A stretch of 64,000 nucleotides of DNA from Proales similis (lineage: Eukaryota > Rotifera > Eurotatoria > Ploima > Proalidae). Numbering within the stretch: the first letter of the stretch is position 1; every line of letters starts with the position of its first letter. The position numbers and the translations under genes are program-made. The stretch is from NCBI GenBank assembly GCA_019059635.1, contig JAGVRJ010000009.1, positions 248,001 through 312,000 of the forward strand. Reading direction: 5' to 3'. Below are positions 1-9,860 of the stretch, one piece after another. The notes beneath the pieces are model-generated. The model had not been told where the DNA came from. It saw only the letters and a program-made list of their open reading frames with translations, and did no database searches.

Positions 1-759
1 GATGATCGACTGCAGGTACTGGTCGTCTCTCATGCGAAGCGTGTAAAAGTCCGGATCGTCGTCCACAATGCCGTTCTCTTCCAAGGTCTTTTCCATGTCG
101 AGCACTTTACCGTCGTACTTCCACGTGTACGAGTCGGCGTGTGCGTTGTACTTGAGATAGCGCTTGAGTATTTCGTTCATGTTCTCCTCTGAACAGACCT
201 GTGGTCGATTTAGAGGCAAGTTCTTCTATTAAGCGATTGTGGTTGACTTTAGAGTGACGCATTACTCACCTCGATTACTTGCTTCTGAAGTGTGAGGCCG
301 TTTATGATTTTGATGAATCGAGTCTTTTTGGACCGAACGCCAATACAGTAGCGTTCATCCTTCCACCAGGGCAGGCCAAAGTCATTTGCCCAGTCGGTGC
401 TGGGCAACGCCGGCGGTATGTGAAGGAAGCGGCCATGTGGAGTGTAGTACTGAAGGCATCCGGTCTTGGCGTCTACATGCTTGCGAATGTCCTTGGTCTT
501 CAGATCGAACCAGTGCGAAATGTCCTGGCCAGCCGCCTCAATGATCGGCTTCAGCAGTTCGTTGCCTACAATTGTTGTTGTTGTGGTCAACTTGACTCTT
601 TCGAGTCACGTTTACTTTTGTGTGTGAGCATTTACCCGCATTGTCGCTAACCAACGGCGTTAGATCGTAGACTCGGCCGAGAAAAGAGACCCAAAGATCC
701 TTGGCCGTGTTGTGCTCGGCCACTTCGTTCGGAGTGAAATAACGAGGCCGTTTTGTCAT
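1..759 (-). CDS. CYB5D1: Cytochrome b5 domain-containing protein 1 (3'-truncated)
   Basis: Three coding exons read right to left: 636-759, 270-565 and 1-198. All junctions are GT-AG and the phases join (124+296 bp gives phase 0). The first 41 residues hold the b5-type segment [12 protein letters not shown] followed by [13 protein letters not shown]. The middle exon has [10 protein letters not shown], with a candidate heme His, then [18 protein letters not shown] and [11 protein letters not shown]. The last visible exon has SYTWKYDG and [11 protein letters not shown]. This order and spacing match vertebrate CYB5D1 (about 228 aa) almost residue for residue; 206 residues are visible, so about 20 remain beyond the left edge. 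In other animals the family is linked to cilia and axonemes; nothing here tests that. It is divergent from the Atg8 gene across 264 bp. The splice at 198/199 was chosen because it keeps the family spacing. Confidence 0.9.
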
Positions 760-1023
760 TGCGCTGCTTTTTCTCTTCTGGCTTTTTGAATTTGATGCTT
801 CTCAGGCCAAAGCTGGGATCTTTTATGTTGCGGGTAACAATCGCCTGGTTGCCATGGAGACGAGTTTCAATAGAAGACGACAAGATCAAGTCCGACTAGA
901 CTGAATGAGTGATAAAGTGCATGAGAGTGATGAAGGCATTGAGACTGTTGAGACATCTTTGTGATTAAGCTTGAAAATGATGAGACATAGGTCCAAGTCA
1001 CGCGACTTGCTAGGAGCCGCCAA

Positions 1024-1610
1024 ATGGCGAATGAGAGTCAAGTTCAAAGTCAGTTGGAAAGAATGAGATGGAAATTTAAGGACGAGCGCTCGTTCGAGCA
1101 GCGGCTGGACGAGGCAAATAGAGTGAAAAACAAATACCCAAACAGGATACCGGTTAGTGGGCCAATTCAATCGAAATTTAGATCAATCCGGAACAAATCG
1201 AACGAATCTTGTAGATCATAATTGAAAAGCATCCCAAATCCAAACTTCCCGAGCTGGAGAACAACAAGTACTTGGTGGAAAAAGACTCAACAGCGGCTCA
1301 GTTCCTCTACACCATCAGGCGGCGTTTGCCCACTCTGCAAAGTCACGAGACGATATTCTTCTTTGTAAACAAGGACGTGGTGGTTTTGACCTCGTGCATG
1401 GACGACCTCTATTCGGTAAGATTACCACTCTTCGTCTCTCTCTATTCCGTCTATTCCATTCATCGCTCGTTTGTTTTATGGCAGAAATACGCCGACAAGG
1501 ACCAGTTTTTGTACATGAGCTACACAGAAGAGAATGTGTTTGGCGCCGAGACTCGTCCCAATGAGCCTTGTAAATACACGTCGAAGTTAGAATCGGCTGA
1601 TTTGTCTTAA
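1024..1610 (+). CDS. Atg8 family ubiquitin-like protein (GABARAP/LC3)
   Basis: Exons 1024-1152, 1215-1415 and 1485-1610, all phase 0, give 151 aa. Atg8 proteins are conjugated to phosphatidylethanolamine on autophagosomes and bind LIR motifs. The sequence shows the family path: WKFKDERSFEQR, KYPNRIPIIIEKHPKSKLP, NKYLVEKDSTAAQFLYTIRRRL, ETIFFFVN, then FLYMSYTEENVFG. Features are mixed: KYP and FFFVN look GABARAP-like, while FEQR and IRRRL look LC3-like, so I give no paralogue name. The processing site is the Phe-Gly of NVFG. It is followed by a 22-residue tail, much longer than the 1-6 residues usual in animals, which ATG4 would have to remove. A second in-frame ATG at 1063 would remove 13 N-terminal residues and start the protein where GABARAP starts. 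Confidence 0.9.
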
Positions 1611-1626
1611 TTTTATTGGTCGGATA

Positions 1627-1632
1627 AATAAA
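1627..1632 (+). promoter_or_regulatory. Poly(A) signal AATAAA of the Atg8 gene
   Basis: A canonical AATAAA lies 16 nt after the Atg8 stop codon, which implies a very short 3' UTR. Confidence 0.5.
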
Positions 1633-2415
1633 AATTGCGAAAATTAATTTTAAGAGATTTTTTAAATTGTTTTCTTGATTGTTTGATGCTGCTGTTGCTT
1701 AAGTTGTGGGTGGGCGTCGTTGTTGTCTGCTTGCTTGGCATTGTTGTTGTTGTGGTTTCAACTGTCATGGCTGATGCTAAGCTCAAGCAGGGCCGTGAAA
1801 ACGGCCGCTTGAATGATCCAAACAAGCAAGCAGGCAAGCGTGTGGGCAAGAGAGCAAGCGAGAAGGCGAGAATTGAATTGAATAAGTCGCCCCGGCGAAA
1901 AATAATCAATTAATTAATTGTTTTAAATAAAGAAGAGCAGGTGGTTTAGGAGCGTCACACTCTCGCATCGTCGAAGCCAAGATGAACTTGGCCGTTAAGG
2001 AGACGAAAACAGCCGATTGGACATTTAAAATTAAAGCAAAGAATAGGCGAGGAGCAAAAAAAAAAGAACAGAGAAGAATTTCTAGCCTTCTCGAGCATGA
2101 TGGGTCCTAGGATGAATCGAGATCCAGCCGACATAAATCGAGAAGAGGTCAAAAGAAGCGTGCGAGAGGGGCAGTTAGATGCGCGTGCTAAAAATCAAGT
2201 TTTTAAAGAAAGAATAATCAGCGAATTCAACTCTACTCCTAATTGGCAAAAGATTCTAAATTCACAGCCTCGGTTCGCGCTCTGGTCTAATCAACATTTG
2301 TGATTTCTAAGAGAAGAAGCGTTGTTTTCTTCTTGTTTGAGGGTGTGCGGGTGGGTGACTTGAGAGTAGGGGATTGCTCGAGAGTGGCGGTCGAATTTGG
2401 GCATTTGATATCGGC
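1633..2415. other. Intergenic stretch between convergent genes
   Basis: Lies between the 3' ends of the Atg8 gene (+) and alpha-actinin (-). It holds GTT/GTC-rich low complexity around 1680-1760, a 10-bp poly(A) run near 2056 and one small ORF (listed separately). The ORFs over the GTT-rich part are low-complexity and I do not regard them as genes. Confidence 0.5.
2097..2303 (+). CDS. Small hypothetical ORF (doubtful)
   Basis: A 68-codon ORF of charged, non-repetitive composition (MNRDPADINREEVKRSVREG at the start). The frame stays open upstream to 1986 through a poly(A) run. A second ATG-initiated ORF at 1982 in another frame runs into the same region (MNLAVKETKTADWTFKIK). The two could be one small gene interrupted by an unrecognised intron or an indel in the A-run. 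I do not recognise the family and see no clear splice sites joining them. Confidence 0.18.
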   Translation: MMGPRMNRDPADINREEVKRSVREGQLDARAKNQVFKERIISEFNSTPNWQKILNSQPRFALWSNQHL

Positions 2416-5400
2416 CTAGAGGTCACTCTCACCATAGAGCGCAGTCGAAAACGACTGGTAGTCCAAGGCGCCGGGCACTGCGTCCGCGCCGCGATAAGGC
2501 TGCATTCGAGAGATGCAGTACTTGGCTTGATCCGGCGGCAGCTCCCGAGTCAATATGTCCGCTGTTATGTAAGGCATGTTGTTGGCTAGCACCCTGAATG
2601 ACTCAATTATCTGGTCAGCAGTGTCCTGGTCGGCTGCGTCTCGTGTCATAAAGTCCATGAACGAGTCGAACGATACATGGCCCGTGCTGTTCGGGTCAAC
2701 AAGAGACATGATTCGCTGGAAGTCGGCGTCTCCCTGCCGGTCTTCGCGGATGTTGTAGCCCAGCGAGATGAGGCACGAGCGGAACTCCTTGGGCTCCAGT
2801 CGCCGAGTCTTGCTCTTGTCAAAGTGATTGAACGACATGCGGAACTCGTTCATTTGCTCTTCGCTGATGCCCTTCGAGTCTCGAGTGAGAATTTGATTGT
2901 CGACTTCGTTGATGTTTCGCGCGATCGCCACTCCGAGCTGCTCCCAGCCGACTCTGATCGACTCCATTGTGTAGTTGGTGTGTCTATTTTCAAATATCAT
3001 CGCCTCTTGGATGTCCTTGTTGATGTTCTCAAGCTCGTCAATATTGGGCTTGTATTGAGCCACACTCTGCTCCATGGTTCGCAGTTTGGCCAGCTGTTGT
3101 TCAAGACTTTGCATGGTGGTGGCGATCGACGATATTTGGTCGTGCTGGCGCTCAAGCCATGGACCAACCACGTTGGCCTTTTGCGCGAATATTTGACGCA
3201 AATTCTCGTTCTGATGTTGCTTGGCCATCTCCTGCTGCAGGGTGTGGTCACGGCTGGGCACAAGGCGCTGCACTTCTTGCCACTTGCTCTGCAGCTCGCT
3301 GGCCTGAATGCTCGTGTACGGATTCTCACTGAACTGAAGTCCGTACTGTTGACAGAGCTGCAGTGCCTCTTGGTTCAGAGCGAATATCGCGTTGAACTCT
3401 TTGTCCGCCTCGGGCAGGGTCGCTTTGAACTGTTCGTGAGCATTTATCAAGCCCTGAATTTCATCGACCGAATGAACGATGAACATGTCCACCAGGTCCT
3501 CGCGTGCACCGTCAAGCCAATTGTTGTACGGCGCAGCTCGTTTGGCGTACTCCAAGAACAAGCTGTCGACATGCTCGAGAATGCGCTCGGCCTCTTCCAG
3601 GGCGCTTCGTCTCTTGCTTGTAAGCGAACCGAGCAGATCCCAATGACGACAGATTCGCTCGCATCTTGCGTTCACGTTTGCCACATCGTGATAGTCAAGC
3701 GCGTTCAGTTCTTGGGCGATGGCGGCGATTTGCTCGACTCTGTCTTGATGAGCGGCCAAATCGGACTCGAACGCTTCGTGCTTTTTGATCAACGCCTTCA
3801 GGTCGTTTAGGCGGCAGTTTTTGAAATCTTTTGCCTCCAACATCAGCTCTTTGCCGTTCGCCCACTGATCGTGTATGTCGCATTTATGCTTGAACTTCTT
3901 GGCCAAGTGGTCGAGCCGTTCTAGACGCATGAGTTCACACAAAAGCCACTCTTCAAATCCACGCTCGGCCATTTCAAGGTTTTTCCATGCGCGAGCAATG
4001 TCCGTGACCAGCTTTCCCTCGCTGGGCATGTAGGCCGGTCTGTTGCTAAGGCGCAGCTTCGTCTGAAGAGTGTTAAAGTCCGTCTCGAGTTTGGCTTTTT
4101 GCTCGAGTCTGGGCGGCTTGTGAAGACGACGGTAGTCGCGGAACTCGCTCAGCTTGGCCTGTGTGCCGGGCAGAGTGTTGTCGGTGGTTCGATTCTCCAG
4201 CCACGGTGTTGTTCGTCTTATCCACTCCAAAAGCTGACAAAAGTCTGATTAAGCAAGTTTGCTTTTGAACATTTTTTTCTCATTCAAAGATTACATCAGA
4301 GGCCAGTCGCTCATACTCTTCCATAAGTCGTTCATTCTCCTGATTGACTTTGAGCACTTTGCAGATGCGATTGGCAGCAGTCTCGGCCTTTGAAAATCAA
4401 CAAATTAGATCAATTCAATTGACTCGGGTCGGAAATTGAAATTTCAAAAACACATGCAATCAATTCGTCACATGTTGTTGTTGTTTTTGTTTCAAATCGT
4501 GCGCGTACCTTTTGAGCGCCAGCAAATGCGTGGTAGTAAGAAGAAACATAGGTCATCACAGATTTCTCATCGGGCTTCACACTGTGCGTAATTTCTATTT
4601 TCAAGCAAAGAAAAACAATTTAGTCATGCGCTCTGCTTCAGCAAACAAATGAAGGGTGGGCGAGGGCAGTTCGCTAATTTCTCGTTAAAACACAAAACGG
4701 CAATCGCATGCGACTCGAGGGCAAAACTTGATACCTTGTGAGCGCCCGCGAACGCATGGTAGTAGGCCGAGACGTAAGTCATCACTGACCTCTCGTCGGG
4801 CCGAATACAGTTCACCATGTCTACAAACGAAACAGGTTTTTAAGATCTAAAGGTCTTTTAAGACGATTCGGATCGGCAGGAATCAGCTTAGGCAATGGGA
4901 CCGTTTGAGCTTATTTTGCATCCGAATACTGATAGGGACGGAAAGGGAGCACAGCTCGCTGCGGGACTATTGGTCTCAACGAATGAAATAGCGTCATGTC
5001 TCACCTTCGGCGTCCAACATCTTGGGGATGTCGAGGTGCTTTTCGGCGATGTCAAACGCTAGATTGAGATTGTAGATGGGATCGTCTTTGCTAAGCTTGT
5101 CGTAGTCGATCAGATCTGGTCGATGACGATGAATGAGAGCGCAGAATGCGAGGCCGTCCTTGAAGCTCATGTGAAAGTTTTGTACGTTCACGTTCTTGTA
5201 GGGCTGAGTCTTGCGCTGGCACCAGAGCAAGAGGCCTTCCTTGGCAGACATCTCTTCGACTGAAATGTCCTGGATGGCAAAGCGCAGGATAATTGTCCAA
5301 ATCATGCCAAGTGTCATTTTCAGATTGCCGTCAACTATTTCCTCGGCGCCGATCGACACAAGCTTGACTCCTTTGCTCTGGATAAAGTCAAGCGCCTTGT

Positions 5401-5785
5401 TGACGTTGGCGATCTTATGGAATCGCATTTTGCCTCGGTCTGGCTTGGGCAACTGCTGGCCCGAGATGACCTCGAGTAAAAGCATGAGCTTCAGGCCGTT
5501 TCGAAAATCCTCCTCGATCTCCTCGATTTGAGTGCCTGCTTTGCGCAAATGCGAGTTGCACCAGGCGGTGAACGTTTTGCGCTGCTGCTTTTCCCACAGC
5601 GGATCGAGCAGGCCCTCTCGTTCCCATTCTTCTTCTTGCTGCATGTAATCGTTCGAGTAGGGGTTGTTGGTGTTCATCTGGGCGTACGGGTCTGCACTGT
5701 ACGGCATTTGGTCAGGCTGTTGCTGCTGATACGCCTGCATGTAAGGGTCGGCGCCGTAGTACATCGGCGGCTGCGGCTGCTGCAT
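2416..5785 (-). CDS. ACTN: Alpha-actinin
   Basis: Actin cross-linking protein of muscle Z-bodies and cytoplasmic filaments. Exons: 5005-5785, one of two alternative 86-bp exons (4735-4820 or 4509-4594), 4295-4387, and 2416-4233. Lengths 781+86+93+1818 give 925 aa with all phases correct. The N-terminus (residues 1-50) is Q/Y/P-rich. Tandem CH domains follow ([46 protein letters not shown]-type motifs), then four spectrin repeats beginning [15 protein letters not shown], and C-terminal EF-hands. EF loop 1 is [12 protein letters not shown], loop 2 [12 protein letters not shown]; bulky residues make calcium binding uncertain. It ends with the family signature ALYGESDL. It is divergent from ataxin-10, 1.5 kb away. 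Confidence 0.95.
4509..4594 (-). other. ACTN: Alpha-actinin alternative exon, second copy
   Basis: An 86-bp exon bounded by aaatag and gtacgc. It encodes [20 protein letters not shown], then FAGAQK, the same segment as the exon at 4735-4820 with conservative changes. The intron between the two copies is 140 bp. This copy is closer to vertebrate alpha-actinin ([20 protein letters not shown] type). Confidence 0.85.
4735..4820 (-). other. ACTN: Alpha-actinin alternative exon, first copy
   Basis: An 86-bp exon bounded by ttgtag at its 5' side and gtatca at its 3' side. It encodes the end of CH2: [20 protein letters not shown], then FAGAHK. It is homologous to the exon at 4509-4594. Being 86 bp, it cannot be spliced together with that exon without a frameshift. 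Confidence 0.85.
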
Positions 5786-7289
5786 GACTATAACGCTCTA
5801 GACTGAAACGAGAAAGCAAGATTGTCAATACTTGATGAAAATGTGAACTGAACAGAGACACCAGATAGATAAAGGAAAGAGGAGACACAAGCAAACAGAA
5901 AATGTGTCGAAAAGGATGACAAGAGAGAGAGACAGGCGCGACCGACTGACATTTCGCGTCTGATCGGCCGACAGAGTTGCCGGCCAGACGCGAAATGAGC
6001 GTGTTCGCATTTGCCTGATCGTGCGATTAGGCGATGATAAGTTGCATACACAAAAGTGCTGAAAATGCTCGACAATTCGGACGACTACGGGCGGCGCCAA
6101 CACCACCATTACCACCAACACAAGCCTGCGATGCCTGCCAACACGTATGGAATAAAGGCGCGCGGCAGCCTCATAATATTGAAGCGCAGTATTATCCGCT
6201 CGAATCGGATCGCATATCTCTTTGGCGTTCGCTTAACGAGTTAATTCCAAGCGAAGGAGCCACACGAATGCAATTAAGAAAGAGAGGGGAGCGTGGCACA
6301 CGGGCGCCGCCGCTCTTTGCTGCTTGCGATTCGTTATCTTGGCGCCACCTTGAGTACTGCGCTCATCTATTATGATAATCTCTGCTCAAAAATATAGATC
6401 GTGGGCGCGCCTTGGCTCCCCCCGGTGGTCAATCGATTTATCCGCTGTTCGAAGCCAGTTCGACAATACGTATAAATTGTTTGTGCGTGTGTTTGCATGA
6501 ATGTGTGTGTGTGTGTGTCGCCCGCGATCGGAGAGCCGACCGGACTCGTTATCATGCATACACTCAAATAGCAACAATGACGACTGTGATGAGGACCGAC
6601 CCTCGCTCGTATGCGATCAGTCATGATCAACATCATCATATTATTTACTTCCCGTTTGTTACATGTCGCTCTGAATCGCTCACTGGTTCGCTTGAGATGG
6701 TTGGCCGCAGCGAGCCAAAGTCCAGTCGGCCTCCGCGCTCTTAATTAGGGTCAAGGTCGAGGTCTGTTGAAAGCCGATGGCTAATTAGGCAAGTAGAAGA
6801 GTTGCGAAGAAATACGAAATTCAACTTGTCAAGTCCAAGTCAGCAAGTTTGGCGAGTGAAATAGACGGGGAAAGAGAGAGAGAGAGCAAGCAGATCCAGA
6901 ATAAGAGTGTAAGTCAAGCAGCAAATGCGATTGAGATCTGATGCGATAAAATAACGAGCGAGATAGAAAGGAGAGAAGCGTTTGGATGTTGGCCGCCCCA
7001 CAAGTTGACTGTAACGCGGTTATGTGCGAATAAATTAACATTCGGTGAATGTTGCATGCAATTGCTCGAGTAGAGATCATCTGGAGAACGTTGTTGTTCT
7101 TGTTGAATATCGCGCGAGGCGGCGGTGGCGGTGGAATTCCGTTCATGTGCTTCATGTTCGCGCTCCATTCTCTTCTTTCGTTGCATTCTCTTTCCCGCCA
7201 CTAATGCTAATATGCCTAATGTCGGATTGTAGCCGTTTACGGGCAACTACTATTAATTGAAGCGAAGATTAACACAAGACAGCGGAATC
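5786..7289. other. Intergenic region between divergent ACTN and ATXN10
   Basis: About 1.5 kb shared upstream region of two divergent genes, so it should contain both promoters. It holds a (TG)n microsatellite at about 6502-6518, GA-rich runs near 5920 and 6870, and no ORF with recognisable coding character. Confidence 0.6.
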
Positions 7290-8684
7290 ATGCCAGACGT
7301 AGAGCACGTTTGCCGAAAGATAGTAGAGCAGGCACTCACAGGCAGGGTGCTAGCAGGAGCCAGCTCGGGAGAAACGGCACACATGGACGAGCAAGAGCTG
7401 CTCGACAGTCTTCGATCGCTTGACGCCCTGTTGAAAGCGGACGAGTCGGTGCGGATCAACACGCCCGATATAGTGTACGTTGCGCTCGATAAATGCCTGA
7501 GTGAACAGCTCGGCGAGAATTCGCCAACAAACGGCGAGATAATTCTCCAGCTTGTTCGCTGCCTGAAGAATTCAGCGGCTGCTTTCAAGCCGTCTAGTGT
7601 GAATTCGCTCGAGCAAACTCTGGCGCAAAAGCTCTGCTCCAGCTGGCCTCAAGTGCATGCATCTCATTCAGAGCTGGCCCGATTTCATTTGCAGTATGTG
7701 GTCAACTCGCTTCGAGGCAATCGTTCACTATCCACTCGACTGGCGTCCGATTGGAGTCGACTTGCAGTGCAAATTTTGGACAATAGCAAACAAACTGAAC
7801 TTGACAGGCTTGCTTGTCTAGCGCTGATTGAAATGGCAGCCAGATCATTGGACAGCTCGGTGATGAGCAAACTGCGAGAGCATCATTTGCATAAATTTCT
7901 TGAATTTCTATTTCAAGACTCACAGCCGCACGATTACGCGCCCGGCGAGCTTGAAGACCTCGACGAGACGTTCAAGTTTAGCCGCGATCTATTCATGGCT
8001 CATCATCTCGCTCATATGCGTCCGGGCTCATTTGCCAAGCTGGATTACATGGCGCGCTTTAACCATCTCCGAATGCTCAAGTACTTGATGAACTTATCTG
8101 ACGCTTCGCTCGAATCGCAATCCAACAACCAGGAGCAACAAGCCCAACACGGCCAGCAACAACTGCACAAGTCGACTCACTCGTTAGACTCTGCTCTCCT
8201 CTTCGATTGCTTGCTCGACTCGTACAGCAATCAAGCGGCCATGATTGATCAACTGATGCGGAGTGAAGAGGGCCGCACCGGCTTGGATGATGCTCTCAAT
8301 GAACTGAAGCTGATCGCATCGTGTCTGAGTGACGTGCTCACTCTGCCTCCGACTAGTGCCTCAGACGAGAGACGCCTGAAAGCGCAGAGCGAGCATGTCA
8401 CCTTCGAGCTGACTTGCTCGCTGCTCAAGCAAATACAAGCAAGGGAGCATGAGATCGAGAGGGCGACTACCCGCTACAACCTGAAATGTGAGCTAATTCG
8501 CTTGCTGGGCATTTTGGTCCACGAGAATCTCATAAATCAGCATAAGTTGGTTGAGAACGGCCTGCTTGATTTGATATCGGCTAATCTAAGCGTTGATTTG
8601 GATAATCCGTTTGTTCGCGAATGGTCAATCGTAGCGTTCAAGCATATATTGAGCGCGCTCGATCGCAAGGCATATACTGACTGA
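7290..8684 (+). CDS. ATXN10: Ataxin-10
   Basis: A single-exon ORF of 464 aa from the first ATG at 7290 (human ATXN10 is about 475 aa). The protein is an alpha-helical, armadillo-like repeat throughout. The best family signal is the C-terminal block: LKCELIRLLGILVHENLINQ, LVENGLLDLISANL, then DNPFVREWSIVAFKHIL. This corresponds to the ataxin-10 domain (Atx10homo_assoc: loss-of-contact helix, DxxNPFxxEW). No signal peptide or membrane helix. Known roles in other animals are neuronal survival, neuritogenesis and cytokinesis. A Gln/His-rich insert lies at 8110-8175. The tail is shorter than in vertebrates; a short intron just after 8670 (a cag lies at 8697-8699) might add residues. Confidence 0.82.
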   Translation: MPDVEHVCRKIVEQALTGRVLAGASSGETAHMDEQELLDSLRSLDALLKADESVRINTPDIVYVALDKCLSEQLGENSPTNGEIILQLVRCLKNSAAAFKPSSVNSLEQTLAQKLCSSWPQVHASHSELARFHLQYVVNSLRGNRSLSTRLASDWSRLAVQILDNSKQTELDRLACLALIEMAARSLDSSVMSKLREHHLHKFLEFLFQDSQPHDYAPGELEDLDETFKFSRDLFMAHHLAHMRPGSFAKLDYMARFNHLRMLKYLMNLSDASLESQSNNQEQQAQHGQQQLHKSTHSLDSALLFDCLLDSYSNQAAMIDQLMRSEEGRTGLDDALNELKLIASCLSDVLTLPPTSASDERRLKAQSEHVTFELTCSLLKQIQAREHEIERATTRYNLKCELIRLLGILVHENLINQHKLVENGLLDLISANLSVDLDNPFVREWSIVAFKHILSALDRKAYTD

Positions 8685-9860
8685 CCGGCTAATCACAGCG
8701 AGTCGTGGTCGGAAGCGCTGAATGAAGCCCGTGAGCGCAAACTGGCCTCCTTCTCTGTTCCTCTCCATCGTCCGTCTACAAACGCATATTTGAAATGCTT
8801 GGCCCCGATCGGTGCTCTAATGCGCTGCGCGTTGAGCAAATGATCGATTGTTTACCATGAGTTCGAATGAAGTATTTCAAAAAAAAAAAATAAAGAAGGC
8901 AACGACCGCGCTTGATTGAGCCTAGCACGCTTGCTTATAGACACACAAACACACGTATATATATATACACACAGAGAGCACAGAGAAAGAGAGAAAGAAC
9001 GGACGCACAGACACTTGATGAAGAGAAATTGGGTCGGTTGGGCAAACGGGCCTGGGGCATGCCACATGGAAGAGTTCAAAATTAACGCCTCGATTGAGAA
9101 AATAAAAAAATCTAGAAACTGGTGGTCGATATAGAGAGCGCTCGTCGTCTGGCAGTTGAACTGAAAAGAGAACCATGCCGCCAATTGAGTGCTAGGCAGC
9201 GATCATCGAAAATTCGCTTCGCTCGGAAACGCGTCTATAATATGCGCCTTATTTGCTCAAGAGCTTGCTTGCCTGCCTGCTTAGTCTGGTTTGCTCAAAG
9301 CCCAACGCCAGGCATAGATCAAGCCTCCACACTGCCATCGCAAATGTAATCTGATCGCTAACTCCTTCAGACCTTGTAGAATAGAAATTCGGAATAGACT
9401 TCTCTAGTTCTCACTCATACTTGCCCTATTATCGCGCTCATCCGCCCTCCCGCCTGCCTCTTAAGTCTAAGTTCGCTCTGGCACACGTCTGCAATGTTGC
9501 CTACCTTCTCTCCTACTCCTTCCAATTGAATTGCTATTTCTCCCTCTCACTCTCTCTCTCTCTCGAGTATTGGCAATTCGGCGCCGACTAAAGAGTGCAA
9601 GTGATATTGGCTTGAGGCTAAAAGAGCGCTCTGAACGTGATTCAGGTCTTTATTTGGCTGAACAAGAGAGTTACACAGAGATAGAGAGTGAGAGAGAAAA
9701 AGAGGAGAGGGTATCATGAAAACAAATAACAGAAATTGGCAAAAGTTCGAAATACTATTTGAACTATTTTGAAGAGCGAGTGAGGCCCTTCGACGTTGAT
9801 TTTTGTTGTTGTTGTTGTTTGATGTAGTTGAGAGAGTAAAACGAGCATCCCGATGAGTTC
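8685..9860. other. Intergenic region between convergent ATXN10 and UCKL1
   Basis: Contains a poly(A) run followed by AATAAA near 8880-8893 (probable ATXN10 3' end), CA/TA dinucleotide repeats at about 8940-8972, CT-rich tracts near 9540-9565, GA-rich tracts near 9680-9710 and a GTT repeat near 9803-9820. No supported gene. Confidence 0.5.

Noticed and set aside
1635-1913. ORF with Leu/Val-rich membrane-like start
   Set aside because: The hydrophobic run comes from a GTT/GTC low-complexity stretch, and the reading is open on both strands.
2677-3810. 377-codon plus-strand ORF
   Set aside because: It is the antisense shadow of the alpha-actinin spectrin-repeat exon, which has clear homology.
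6412-6744. 110-codon ORF in the ACTN-ATXN10 interval
   Set aside because: It spans the (TG)n microsatellite, which yields a Cys/Val run; no conserved pattern.
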